Positions 46,806 to 55,142 of a DNA stretch of 64,000 nt are shown here, in pieces. Under the pieces are notes generated by a model that was not told where the DNA came from, made no database searches, and saw only the letters and a program-made list of their open reading frames with translations. Position numbers and translations under genes: made by a program. The stretch is taken from NCBI GenBank assembly GCA_963843365.1, contig CAWJKG010000006.1, positions 1 through 64,000 on the forward strand. The letters run 5' to 3'. The stretch is from Bog-473 sp963843365. Lineage in GTDB: Bacteria; Actinomycetota; Acidimicrobiia; Acidimicrobiales; RAAP-2. Position 1 is the stretch's first letter. Each line of letters begins with the position of its first letter.

Positions 46806-46994
46806 ATGACATCCGCGGCCGAGATCTCCTCGCTCTCCTCCACCCTGACCGAACTGCACGATCGGGTCACCGCGCTGGCCGACGGCGCGCTGGCCAACGG
46901 CGACGAGGACATGGCGCACGAGCTCATCGCGGTCGAGCGCGCTCTGGGCGGGGCGCTGCGACGGCTCCGGCGCTTCGCCCAGGGTCAGGGGTAG
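46806..46994 (+). CDS. Small helical protein of unknown function
   Basis: The protein has 62 residues from the ATG at 46806 (GGGGG just upstream). It is predicted helical: ISSLSSTLTELHDRVTALAD, then AHELIAVERALGGALRRLRR. No signal, cysteines or membrane segment. It is divergent from hisD. I know it only as a type of short actinobacterial protein without assigned role. It could be a DNA- or protein-binding adaptor, which is not supported by any motif. Confidence 0.55.
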   Translation: MTSAAEISSLSSTLTELHDRVTALADGALANGDEDMAHELIAVERALGGALRRLRRFAQGQG

Positions 46995-47017
46995 GGGTGG
47001 GAGTGCCTCGGAATTGC

Positions 47018-47417
47018 TCAGACGGCGTAGAGGACGAGCTCGTGCCCGAGCAGCGACGCCGCCGTCCGCAACACGGTCTGGCGCTGCGCCACCACCGCGC
47101 AGTTGCGCCGCTCCGCCACCTCGACCACGGCCACGACGCTGAGATCCGACGTGTCGCACCTCGCCGCGATCTCCCCCGAGCGGCGCGCCGCCTCACCGGA
47201 GAACGGCTCGATCTCGGTTCCGGCCAGCAGCTCGCCGATCCGGTCGCTGCGCGCCTCGGTGCGGTAGCCCTCGGCCACGGTCACGGCCGGGATCACCGGC
47301 ACGATCCCGTTGGACAGCGCGGCGCGGTGCAGCGCCCACATCATGCGGTCGCCCCGGGCCGCCGCATGCAGCGCGCCCAGCCCGTAGACGAGGCCCTCGC
47401 GGCGGCGCCGAGCTCAC
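47018..47417 (-). CDS. Degenerate PIN-domain toxin-like protein, one frameshift
   Basis: A GTG at 47417 overlaps the antitoxin stop, and the gene ends at 47018. One extra G near 47393 separates MSSAPPRG from LVYGLGALHAAARGDRMMWA. Corrected length is about 132 residues. The pattern RMMWALHRAALSNGIVPVIP, TVAEGYRTEARSDRIGELLA and SVVAVVEVAERRNCAVVAQR fits the PIN toxins common in actinobacteria. However, the first catalytic Asp is Gly (YGLGAL in place of a D.GAL-type motif), and the usual TSD near the end is AQR. It may have lost nuclease activity. Confidence 0.7.
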
Positions 47418-47680
47418 CGGCGCCGGACGCGCGAGGCCACTCCGGAGACGCCGGAGCGCAAACGGGCCAACAGCGCCTCACCGGCGGCCAATTCCTCTGC
47501 GCTGAGGGACCCCGTCTCGCCCTCCCACGCCGCCACGCCGCGCAATCCTTGACGCACCCTGAGCTGTTTCTCGGCGGCGGACGACAACCAGGCGCTGAAG
47601 GAGACGCCGTCCTGCTTCGCTGCCTCCTCGACCGCCGACGCCACCTCGTCATCGAGCGAAACCGAACGTTTGGTGACCAT
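47414..47680 (-). CDS. Ribbon-helix-helix antitoxin-like protein
   Basis: The protein is 88 residues from the ATG at 47680 (an upstream ATG at 47719 is possible). The N-terminal strand and helix VTKRSVSLDDEVASAVEEAA is a ribbon-helix-helix DNA-binding type, followed by GVSFSAWLSSAAEKQLRVRQ. The C-terminal part (SLSAEELAAGEALLARLRSG) would embrace the toxin. Its stop overlaps the PIN gene's start. Such proteins usually repress their own operon. The pair fits a VapBC-like type II system. Confidence 0.75.
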   Translation of the reverse strand: MVTKRSVSLDDEVASAVEEAAKQDGVSFSAWLSSAAEKQLRVRQGLRGVAAWEGETGSLSAEELAAGEALLARLRSGVSGVASRVRRR

Positions 47681-47929
47681 GCTCCCGAGGGTAGCACCTG
47701 AAGTAATACCGGCGGTCACTACCCCCTCCGACCTGGTCCGGAAACACCAATGCCGGCCCGAAGGCCGGCATTGGGCGAGTCGGCCGGGAGGCGGATCCCA
47801 GCAACGACTCTTTTGGAACCAGGTGGCGGGAACCGGTTCCGGAAACCATGGTAGCGCCTGCCCTTTCCGATTTCACCTTGAGTACAACGAATCGACCGAA
47901 ATGGAGGGCGGGACCCTCGATTGCGCCGA
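47681..47929. other. Intergenic region between nth and the toxin-antitoxin pair
   Basis: These 249 bases are lower in GC than the surroundings and hold the UUCG hairpin at 47747-47774 but no supported gene. An open frame on the minus strand here lacks codon bias and any recognisable motif. The promoter of the antitoxin gene is presumably within about 65 bases of 47680. Confidence 0.5.
47747..47774 (-). terminator. Strong hairpin with UUCG loop, likely terminator of nth
   Basis: A perfect 12-base-pair stem, ccaatgccggcc against ggccggcattgg, has a four-base loop that reads UUCG on the minus strand with a C-G closing pair, an exceptionally stable tetraloop. On that strand it is followed by TGTTTCC. 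It lies 156 bases beyond the nth stop and 67 bases before the antitoxin start, so it would end nth transcripts. Confidence 0.7.
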
Positions 47930-48596
47930 TTACCGGACCGAAGGGCAGAAATCGGCCAGGAGACATGCGTCACAGTGGGGTTTCCGGGCAACACATGTGC
48001 TCCGCCCGTGGAGGATCATGCGGAGGCTGAACGAACCCCGCTCGGGGGCCGGGATGAACCCGTTCAGTTCGTGCTCGACCTTCACCGCGTCCTTCTCGCG
48101 CCGGGGCCGGAAGCGCCTCGGTGAGGTGCAGACGGCCGCTCACGCGCAGCACGTGGGTGTCGACGGGGAGGCCGGGAAGGCCGAAGGCCACGCTGCGCAC
48201 GACGTTGCCCGTCTTGCGGCCCACGCCGGGGATCGTCACGAGCTCCTCGAGCGCAGACGGCACGACGCCCCCGTACCGATCGACCACCGCCGCCGCCATG
48301 CCGATGAGGCTGCGCGTCTTGGCCCGGAAGAATCCGGTGGAGCGCACGAGCTCCTCCACGTCCTCGGGATTGGCCGCGGCGAGAGACTCGGCGTCGGGAT
48401 AGGCGGCGAAGAGCGCCGGCGTCACCATGTTGACCCGGGCGTCGGTGCTCTGCGCGGACAGGATGGTCGCCACCAGCAGTTGGAACGGGTCCTTGAATTC
48501 CAGCGCGCAGAGCTCGGCCGCCGTGCCCGGATACTCCCCCGCCAGGCGCTCCATGGTCAGGCGGGCCCGGCCTCTGGCTGTCCTGGGCTTCGCCAC
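47930..48596 (-). CDS. nth: Endonuclease III (base excision repair), one frameshift
   Basis: Starts at GTG 48596 and ends at the TAA at 47930. The helix-hairpin-helix is LVTIPGVGRKTGNVVRSVAF, followed by the catalytic Asp in GLPVDTHVLRVSGRL. The catalytic Lys lies in LVATILSAQSTDARVN-type helices. An extra base near 48105 breaks the frame just after HLTEA; reading on gives EKDAVKVEHELNGFIPAPER and the [4Fe-4S] cluster CVARKPHCDACLLADFC, whose spacing (C-X6-C-X2-C-X5-C) is exact. Corrected length is about 221 residues. It removes oxidised pyrimidines. Confidence 0.92.
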
Positions 48597-48627
48597 CGGA
48601 TCACGGTACCGGGTTACGTTGGCCGCA

Positions 48628-48660
48628 GTGGACGCCGTGGACGCCGTGGACGCCGTGGAC
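48628..48660 (+). repeat. Nonamer tandem repeat GTGGACGCC at the mshD start
   Basis: Three copies of gtggacgcc and a partial fourth lie directly before the ATG at 48661. Each copy offers an in-frame GTG, so the true start of mshD is ambiguous (residues VDA repeated three times). Confidence 0.7.
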
Positions 48661-49574
48661 ATGGAGGTGGTCGGGCTGCGGGCGCTCCCCGCGGCGGCAC
48701 GGGCCGCGCTCGGTGCCCTGGTGCAGCGGGCGGGCGACGCCGCCGACCATCCCCCACTCCCCGAGCCCCAGCAGCTGGCGGTCGCCCGTGGCGCCGACGC
48801 GCCGCACGGCGAGCGCGTCGTCCTGGCCCGGAAGGGGGGGGACCTGGTGGGCGCCGCGGTGCTCTCCCCCGCCCGCGACGGCTCCACGGTCGTCCACGTG
48901 GTGGTCGACCCGGCGCCCCCCGCCTCCGCACTGGGACCGGCCCTGCTGCGCCGCGCCCTGCGCGAGGCACCGTCCACGGCGCCCGTCCACCTCTGGGTCA
49001 TGCAGGCCACCGCGGCCGACGACGCCCGGGCCCGCGCCGACGGCTTCATCCCCGAACGCGACGTCCTGCAGATGCGCGTGGCCCTCCCGCTGCCCGCGGA
49101 GGTCCTCGCGGCCACCCGCCCGCTCGCCACCCGGGCCTTCGTCCCCGGTCGCGACGAGGAGGCGTGGGTCGACATGAACAACCTGGCCTTCGCGGGACAT
49201 CCGGAGCAGGGCGCCTGGACCGTCGAGGAGTTGCGCGGCGCATGGCCGCCGACTGGGTGGAGCTCGAGGGCTTCCTCATCGCCGACGACCCGGATGGACC
49301 CGGGCTGATCGGGGCCTGCTGGACCAAGGTCCACCGGGACCGCACGCCGGTCCTCGGCGAGATCTACGTCATCGACGTCGACCCCCGCCAGCACGGGAAG
49401 GGCTGGGGTCGCTCCCTCACCGTGGCCGGACTGGTCTACCTGGCCGGGCTCGGCATCACGCACGGCATGCTCTACACCGACGCCGACAACGAGGCGGCGG
49501 TGGCGCTCTACCGCTCGCTCGGCTTCACCGTCGACCACGTCGACCGGTCGTACCGGCGCGACGCCCTCAGCTGA
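48661..49574 (+). CDS. mshD: Mycothiol synthase (GNAT acetyltransferase), one frameshift
   Basis: ATG 48661 is taken as start, with in-frame GTGs at 48628-48655 as alternatives. Two GNAT domains are present: the first ends DVLQMRVALPLP; the second holds FVPGRDEEAWVDMNNLAFAG, ADWVELEGFLIADDPDGPGL, EIYVIDVDPRQHGKGWGRSL and the acetyl-CoA end YTDADNEAAVALYRSLGFTV. These are closely typical of MshD. One missing base near 49235 (between VEELR and RMAADW) breaks the frame; corrected length is about 304. It acetylates the cysteine of desacetylmycothiol, the last step of mycothiol synthesis, which marks an actinobacterium. Confidence 0.93.
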
Positions 49575-50292
49575 CGCCGGTCCCGATCGCCTTGCCGACC
49601 CCGAAGGTGACGCCGGCTGCCACCGCCGTCACCGCCAACTGGCGCAGCGCGGAGACCACCACGGGCCGTTCGGTGTAGCGCGCCAGGACGATGCCGACGA
49701 CCAGCGAGGCCACCGCCGCGAGCACGACCGACCACACGACCGCCGGCGTGCCCGAGGTGAACAGCCACGGGGCCAGGGGGATGAAGGCGCCGACCGCGAA
49801 GGTCACGAAGGAGGCCGCCGCGGCCTGCCAGGGTGACCCGAGGTTCTGGGGCGTGATGCCCAGCTCCTCCCGCGCGTGCGTCTCGAGCGCGAGATCGGGG
49901 TCCTGCATGACCTCGTTCACCATGTCGCTGGCCACGGCCGGGTCGATGCCGCGGCGGACGTACATGCCCCGGAGCTCGGCCGCCTCGCCCTCGGGGCTGT
50001 GACTGAGGGAGCGCCGCTCCACCTCGAGCTCGCGCTCCATGAGCTCGCGCTGGGCCGTCATGGAGAGGTATTCGCCGGCCGCCATGGAGAAGGAGCCCGC
50101 GATCAGGCCGGCCACCCCCGCCAGGCGGACGATGGAGCCACCGGGGTTGGCGCCGGCCATGCCCAGGACGAGCGACACGTTCGTGACCAGGCCGTCGCTC
50201 ACGCCGAAGACGGCCGCCCGGGCCCCGCCACCGCGGAAGTCCCGGTGGTTGTGGTGGATCGGCGTGGCGTCGTGCTCGTACGAGGAGCTCAC
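49567..50292 (-). CDS. VIT1/CCC1-family iron/manganese transporter
   Basis: The protein has 241 residues. The N-terminal region HHNHRDFRGGGARAAVFGVS and DGLVTNVSLVLGMAGANPGG are the family's start and first helix. It then has GLIAGSFSMAAGEYLSMTAQ, an acidic metal-binding region (ELMERELEVERRSLSHSPEG) and three further helices at the C-terminus. Such proteins export or sequester Fe2+/Mn2+. It overlaps the end of mshD on the other strand by eight bases (convergent). It is monocistronic as far as seen. Confidence 0.9.
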   Translation of the reverse strand: MSSSYEHDATPIHHNHRDFRGGGARAAVFGVSDGLVTNVSLVLGMAGANPGGSIVRLAGVAGLIAGSFSMAAGEYLSMTAQRELMERELEVERRSLSHSPEGEAAELRGMYVRRGIDPAVASDMVNEVMQDPDLALETHAREELGITPQNLGSPWQAAAASFVTFAVGAFIPLAPWLFTSGTPAVVWSVVLAAVASLVVGIVLARYTERPVVVSALRQLAVTAVAAGVTFGVGKAIGTGVS

Positions 50293-50371
50293 CGTGCTCA
50301 GCGTAGTGAGGCACTCGCACGCGGGTAGCGTCCTGCAGCGGAATCAGACCCTGACCAGCGAGGAGCGCATC

Positions 50372-50827
50372 ATGACCACCATCATCGACGGCGTCGATGG
50401 CTTTGCCGAGTTCGTCGGCAAGGAGCTCGGCCACTCGGAGTGGGAGCCCATCACCCAGGAGCGGGTGAACCTCTTCGCCGACGCCACCGGTGACCACCAG
50501 TGGATCCATGTCGACCCCGAGCGGGCCAAGAGCGGTCCCTTCGGCGGCGCCATCGCCCACGGCTACCTGACGCTCTCGCTGGCACCCGTCCTCTTGAACC
50601 AGGTCATCCGGGTCGACAACACGAAGTTCGGCGTGAACTACGGCTGCAACAAGGTGCGCTTCCCCTCCCCCGTGCCGGTCGGCGCGGAGCTCCGCATGGG
50701 CGTGACCGTGGCCTCGGTCGAGGAGACCGACGGGGGCGTCCAGGTCACCTTCGATCTCGTCATGGAGGTCAAGGACGCGCCCAAGCCCGCCTGCGTGGCC
50801 CAAGTGGTCTACCGCTACTACCGCTGA
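50372..50827 (+). CDS. MaoC-family (R)-hydratase/dehydratase
   Basis: The protein has 151 residues from the ATG at 50372 with AGGAG six bases upstream. The hydratase motif is FADATGDHQWIHVDPERAKS followed by GPFGGAIAHGYLTLSLAPVL, containing the catalytic Asp and His. The single hot-dog domain is similar to enoyl-CoA hydratase 2 and Rv0216/NodN-like proteins. It probably hydrates an enoyl-CoA. No beta-oxidation genes are adjacent; the next genes are menaquinone genes 18 bases downstream, a possibly fortuitous pairing. Confidence 0.9.
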   Translation: MTTIIDGVDGFAEFVGKELGHSEWEPITQERVNLFADATGDHQWIHVDPERAKSGPFGGAIAHGYLTLSLAPVLLNQVIRVDNTKFGVNYGCNKVRFPSPVPVGAELRMGVTVASVEETDGGVQVTFDLVMEVKDAPKPACVAQVVYRYYR

Positions 50828-50844
50828 GCCGGCTGCCACCGACC

Positions 50845-51597
50845 GTGGCCGTGGCGCGCCGCCGCCGGGCCGAAGCAGGGACATCCGGCCCCCGATCCGG
50901 GTCGGCCTCGCCGCTGCCGACCGGAGACGAGAAGACGGCACGCGTGCGCGCCATGTTCGACACCATTGCGCCGCGCTACGACCTGATCAACCGGCTCATG
51001 ACGTTCGGCCTCGACCAGGGCTGGCGCCGGGGCACCGTCGCCGCGCTGGCGCTGCCGGCGGGTTCCCTCGTCCTCGACCTCGCCTGCGGGACCGGTGACC
51101 TCTCCCGGCTGGCCCTGCGGCGCGGCTATCGCGTCATCGGCGCCGACCTCAGCGCGGGCATGCTCGGCGCCAACGGGGCCGCCACGCCGCTGGTCGAGGC
51201 CGACGGCGGCCGGCTGCCCTTCGGCGACGAGACGTTCGACGGCCTCGTGTGCGGCTACGCGCTGCGCAACTTCACGGATCTCGCCGCCACCCTGGCCGAG
51301 TCGGCCCGCGTCCTGCGCCCGGGTGGGCGCCTGGCCGTCCTGGAGGTCGACACGCCCACCGCGCCGCTGTGGCGGGCCGGCTACCACCTGTGGTTCACCA
51401 AGGCCGTCCCCGCGCTGGGCGCCGCGCTCTCGGACCGCGACGCCTACCGCTACCTGCCCCAGTCGGTGGCGTACCTGCCCCCGACGCCGGTGCTGCGCGC
51501 CATGCTGCTCGAGGCCGGGTTCTCCGCCGTGGGGATCCGGCCCCTGGCCGGCGGCCTGAGCCAGATGATCGTGGCCACCCGCACCGGCGCGCCGTGA
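50845..51597 (+). CDS. menG: Demethylmenaquinone methyltransferase
   Basis: The protein is about 250 residues from a GTG at 50845; 50851 is an alternative. The N-terminal 35 residues are variable. The UbiE/MenG signature follows: VRAMFDTIAPRYDLINRLMT, FGLDQGWRRGTV, the SAM site VLDLACGTGDLSRLALRRGY, GLVCGYALRNFTDLAATLAE and RVLRPGGRLAVLEVDTPTAP. It makes menaquinone by C-methylation. Its stop overlaps menF as GTGA, and menC lies at 17.4-18.5 kb, so the cell uses the classical MK pathway. Confidence 0.94.
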   Translation: MAVARRRRAEAGTSGPRSGSASPLPTGDEKTARVRAMFDTIAPRYDLINRLMTFGLDQGWRRGTVAALALPAGSLVLDLACGTGDLSRLALRRGYRVIGADLSAGMLGANGAATPLVEADGGRLPFGDETFDGLVCGYALRNFTDLAATLAESARVLRPGGRLAVLEVDTPTAPLWRAGYHLWFTKAVPALGAALSDRDAYRYLPQSVAYLPPTPVLRAMLLEAGFSAVGIRPLAGGLSQMIVATRTGAP

Positions 51598-52901
51598 CGG
51601 AGGCCCCGGACCCGACGGGCCCCCTCTCCCTGCACGCCCGCACCGTGGCGCTCGACTACGGGCCCGACGCGCTGGAGTTCGACGGCAGCCCCACCGTGTT
51701 GTTCGACCGACCGGGCCTGACGCTGGTGGGCTGGGGCACCGCCCTCCTCGTCCCCGCCTCCGACGCGGCGGCGGCGCTGGCCGCGATCCCCTGCGAGGAC
51801 GAGGTGGGCGTCCTGGGCTCGGGGCCGGTGGCCCTCGGCGCGCTGCCCTTCACCGGCACCTTCGACGGGTTCCTCGTGGTGCCGCGGTTCACCATGGGGG
51901 TCTCGCGCGACGCCGACGGCATCACCCGGCGCTGGGCCACCGCGGTCGGGCCCACGGATGTCGCGCTGCCCGGCACGGGGGAATTGTTCGACGCGGTCAT
52001 CTGGCAGTACGGCACCACGCCCGCCGCGCCGGAGCCGGCCACCCCCGGTGTGGCGGGGCTCGAGACCGCCATGACGTCGGAGGGCTACGCCGCCATGGTG
52101 GCGGCGGCGGTGGAGGCCATGGCCCCGCCGGGCGTCCTGCGCAAGGTCGTGCTGTCGCGGCCCGTCGAGCTGCGCCTCGAAGGCCCGCTGCCGCTGTCGG
52201 CCGCCCTGCGCCGGCTGCGCGCCGGCGAACCGAGCTGCACCATCTTCTCCATGCCGGTGCCGGAGGGCACCTTCTTCGGCGCCAGCCCCGAACTGCTCGT
52301 GGCCCGGCACGGGTCCCGCGTGTCGAGCCATCCCCTCGCCGGCACCGTGGCGCGGGGGGACACCGCCCGCACCGACGCCGACGCCCAGCGGGGCCTGGCC
52401 GGGTCGGCCAAGAACCGCGCCGAGCACCGCTACGTCGTCGACGCCGTTGCGGCGGTCCTGGCCCCCTCCTGCGACGACCTGACCGTGCCGGACGAGCCCT
52501 CGGTGGTGGCCTTCCGCTCGGTGGCCCACCTGGGGACCCGCATCGAGGGCCGCCTGGCGGAGCCGGTCGGGGTCCTCGAGCTGCTGGAGCGGCTCCACCC
52601 CACGCCGGCGGTGGGCGGGACGCCCCGCGCCGAGGCGCTGGCCTTCATCGCCGGCCACGAGGCGGGGGTCCGCGGCCACTGGGCCGGTCCCGTGGGCTGG
52701 GTCGGCGCGGGCGGCGACGGGGAGTGGATGATCGGGATCCGCAGCGCCCAGCTCGACGCCGACGCGACGACGCTGCAGCTGCGGGCCGGTGGGGGCATCG
52801 TGCGCGACTCGGACCCGGAGGCCGAGGCGGCGGAGGCCAACGTCAAGCTGGCCACCGTGCTCGATGCCGTGGTGCCCGGCGCCTCGGCCCGGTTGCGCTG
52901 A
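51594..52901 (+). CDS. menF: Isochorismate synthase
   Basis: The protein has 435 residues from a GTG at 51594 (GTGA overlap with menG). It belongs to the chorismate-utilising group: VLRKVVLSRPVELRLEG with the catalytic Lys, FFGASPELLVARHGSRVSSH, PLAGTVARGDTARTDADAQR, HLGTRIEGRLAEPVGVLELL, LHPTPAVGGTPRAEALAFIA and GPVGWVGAGGDGEWMIGIRS. The N-terminal 130 residues are less conserved. It converts chorismate to isochorismate for menaquinone. EntC/DhbC-type siderophore use is an alternative, but menG next door argues for menaquinone. Confidence 0.92.
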   Translation: MTEAPDPTGPLSLHARTVALDYGPDALEFDGSPTVLFDRPGLTLVGWGTALLVPASDAAAALAAIPCEDEVGVLGSGPVALGALPFTGTFDGFLVVPRFTMGVSRDADGITRRWATAVGPTDVALPGTGELFDAVIWQYGTTPAAPEPATPGVAGLETAMTSEGYAAMVAAAVEAMAPPGVLRKVVLSRPVELRLEGPLPLSAALRRLRAGEPSCTIFSMPVPEGTFFGASPELLVARHGSRVSSHPLAGTVARGDTARTDADAQRGLAGSAKNRAEHRYVVDAVAAVLAPSCDDLTVPDEPSVVAFRSVAHLGTRIEGRLAEPVGVLELLERLHPTPAVGGTPRAEALAFIAGHEAGVRGHWAGPVGWVGAGGDGEWMIGIRSAQLDADATTLQLRAGGGIVRDSDPEAEAAEANVKLATVLDAVVPGASARLR

Positions 52902-52922
52902 GCGGAGGCCTCGACCCGCGGC

Positions 52923-54425
52923 TCAGTGCAGCTGTGGTGAGCGCTCGGGCACCGGGGGCCCGGTCAGGGCCGCCACATGGGTGGGCGCCAGCGGGATCCT
53001 GACCATGACGGTGGCCCCGCCCCGCGGCGACGTCGCCACCTCGGCCGACCCGTGCAGCGCTTCGGCGATGGCGCGCACAATGGCCAGGCCGAGGCCCGTG
53101 CCCGACGCCGATCGGGACGGATCGCCCTGGTAGAAGCGGTCGAAGACCCGGCCGGCCAGCTCCGGCGGAATGCCGGGCCCGTTGTCGGACACCCGGATGA
53201 AGCCCATCGTCTGGGTCACGCCCGTCGTCACCACCACCTCGGACCCCGCGGGGGTGTGGGCGAGCGCGTTGCGCACCAGGTTGTGCGCCACCTGGGCCAG
53301 GCGCTCGCCGTCCCCGATCACCACGACCGGCGGGCCGGCCTGCAGGCTGAGCAGGTGCCCGTGCGGCACCGCGTTGGAGTCGTCCACCGCGTCGGCGCAC
53401 ACCCGGTGCAGGTCGACCGGTTCCGCCCGCAGCGGCCGGCCCCGGTCCAGCTCGGCGAGCAGCAGCAGGTCCTCGACCAGGCCGCCCATCCGGGTCGCCT
53501 CCTCCTCAATGCGCTTCAGGGCCTTGTTGCGCCCGGCCTCGTCGGAGAAGCCGCCGCGGCCGAGGAGCTCGGCGTAGCCCCGGATGGAGGTCAGGGGTGT
53601 CCGCAATTCGTGCGAGGCGTCGGCCACGAACTGGCGCAGGCGCTCCTCGGAGGCCGACTTCTCGTCGAAGGCGACCTCGATCTGGGCCAGCATGGCGTTC
53701 AGCGCGGAGCCCAGGCGGCCGATCTCGGTGCCGGGGCGACCCTCGGGGACGCGGCGCGTCAGGTCGCCCGACGCGATGGCGTCGGCCGTGCCCGCCATCT
53801 GGCGCAGGGGGCGCAGGCCGCGGCGCACCACAACCAGGACGAGCACGCCCATGGCCAGGAGCACGGCCAGCGTGGCGACGAGCTCGACCTTGCGCAGCGA
53901 GGCCAGCGTGTCGTTGGTCGGGTTGAGCGAAACGGAGGTGATGAGCGTCCCCTGGGGGACGGAGACGGCCACGGTGCGGTACTGCCCGTCGGGGTCGCCG
54001 GTGCTCCCGAGCACGACGGCGTCGGGGTCGGGGCGGAAGGTGCCGGCGTAGCGGCCGACGCGGACGCGGCGGTCGATGTCGGGCACCTCCTGCACCGGCA
54101 TGTCCTTGGTGAGGATGGGCGCCGGGTCGGGGTGCGCCAGCGAGCCCGAGGGACGGGTCAGGATGACCCGTCCGGTGTGGTCCAGAAGCTGCACGTAGAC
54201 GTCCGACGAGACGCGCCGCGACAGGTCGGCCTGGTTCACCGGCAGCCCGCGCTCGGCGGCGTACGTCAGATAGTTGAACCCGAGCGACTCGTTCTGGGCC
54301 AGCGTGTTGTCGGCCTGCCCGTACAGGAAGGTGCGCACCGAGGTGTAGGTGACGACGTCGGCGACGACGAGGCCCACCACCAGCAGCAGCGCCACCAGGG
54401 CGACGAGCCGCTTCTGGAGGCTCAT
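52923..54425 (-). CDS. Membrane sensor histidine kinase
   Basis: The protein has 500 residues from the ATG at 54425, which overlaps the regulator stop as ATGA. It has an N-terminal helix (about 8-29), an extracellular sensor domain of about 155 residues, a second helix (about 188-208) and a HAMP linker with GTADAIASGDLTRRVPEG. The kinase has HisKA with His272 in VADASHELRTPLTSIRGYA, and the ATP-binding motifs VAHNLVRNALAHTP (N), RVSDNGPGIPPELAGRVFDR (G1) and GTGLGLAIVRAIAEALHG (G2). It is similar to TcrY/MprB-type actinobacterial kinases. The signal is unknown. Confidence 0.92.
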   Translation of the reverse strand: MSLQKRLVALVALLLVVGLVVADVVTYTSVRTFLYGQADNTLAQNESLGFNYLTYAAERGLPVNQADLSRRVSSDVYVQLLDHTGRVILTRPSGSLAHPDPAPILTKDMPVQEVPDIDRRVRVGRYAGTFRPDPDAVVLGSTGDPDGQYRTVAVSVPQGTLITSVSLNPTNDTLASLRKVELVATLAVLLAMGVLVLVVVRRGLRPLRQMAGTADAIASGDLTRRVPEGRPGTEIGRLGSALNAMLAQIEVAFDEKSASEERLRQFVADASHELRTPLTSIRGYAELLGRGGFSDEAGRNKALKRIEEEATRMGGLVEDLLLLAELDRGRPLRAEPVDLHRVCADAVDDSNAVPHGHLLSLQAGPPVVVIGDGERLAQVAHNLVRNALAHTPAGSEVVVTTGVTQTMGFIRVSDNGPGIPPELAGRVFDRFYQGDPSRSASGTGLGLAIVRAIAEALHGSAEVATSPRGGATVMVRIPLAPTHVAALTGPPVPERSPQLH

Positions 54426-55126
54426 CCGTCCCGGGGCAGGCGGAGGGTGTAGCCGACGCGCCGGATCGTGTGGATGAGCGCCGGCTCCCGCTCGTCGATC
54501 TTCTTGCGCAGGTAGCTGATGTAGGTCTCGACGATGTTGGGGTCGCCGTGGAAGTCGTAGCCCCACACGTTGTCGAGGAGCTCGGACTTGGAGATGACGC
54601 GGCGTGCGTTCTCGAGCAGGTAGCGCAGAAGGTTGAACTCCGTCGCCGTGAGGTCGACGGCGAGGTCGTCGCGCCAGACCTCGTGGGTGTCGATGTTCAT
54701 GACGAGATCGGCGAAACGCAGCATGGAGGTGTCGGCGGCCGCCATCTCGCCGGCGCGCCGCAGAATGGCTCCGACCCGCGCCATCAGCTCATCGATGCTG
54801 AACGGCTTCGTGACGTAGTCGTCACCCAGGCTGAGGCCCTCGACCTTGTCCTCGGTCGTGTCGCGCGCCGTGAGGAAGACGATCGGCATGTGCTCGCCCT
54901 GGTTGCGCAGGCGCCGGCACACCTCGTTGCCGTCGAAGTCGGGCAGCATGACGTCGAGCATGACGAGATGCGGCCGGAAGGCCCGGACCTGCTCGAGCGC
55001 CTCGGCGCCGGTGGCGGCCACCCCGACCTGATACCCCTCGTACGTCAGCGCGGCGGACAGCAGATCGGCGATGTTGGGCTCGTCGTCCACCACCAGGATC
55101 CGGGCGGGGGGTGCCTCGACCGTCAT
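54422..55126 (-). CDS. OmpR/PhoB-type response regulator (TcrX/PhoP-like)
   Basis: The protein has 234 residues from the ATG at 55126. The receiver domain has the acidic pair in ILVVDDEPNIADLLSAAL, the phospho-acceptor Asp in LVMLDVMLPDFDGNEVCRRL and the Lys in GDDYVTKPFSIDELMARVGA. The winged-helix DNA-binding domain shows VDLTATEFNLLRYLLENARR, SELLDNVWGYDFHGDPNIVE and TYISYLRKKIDE. It is the upstream partner of the kinase in a coupled pair. The targets are unknown; promoters of neighbouring envelope genes would be natural candidates to test. Confidence 0.95.
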   Translation of the reverse strand: MTVEAPPARILVVDDEPNIADLLSAALTYEGYQVGVAATGAEALEQVRAFRPHLVMLDVMLPDFDGNEVCRRLRNQGEHMPIVFLTARDTTEDKVEGLSLGDDYVTKPFSIDELMARVGAILRRAGEMAAADTSMLRFADLVMNIDTHEVWRDDLAVDLTATEFNLLRYLLENARRVISKSELLDNVWGYDFHGDPNIVETYISYLRKKIDEREPALIHTIRRVGYTLRLPRDG

Positions 55127-55142
55127 GCGAGCCCGCCCCGAG

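Noticed and set aside
47719..47994. A 91-codon minus-strand frame between nth and the antitoxin
   Set aside because: It overlaps the corrected end of nth and the hairpin terminator, has no coding bias and no motif.
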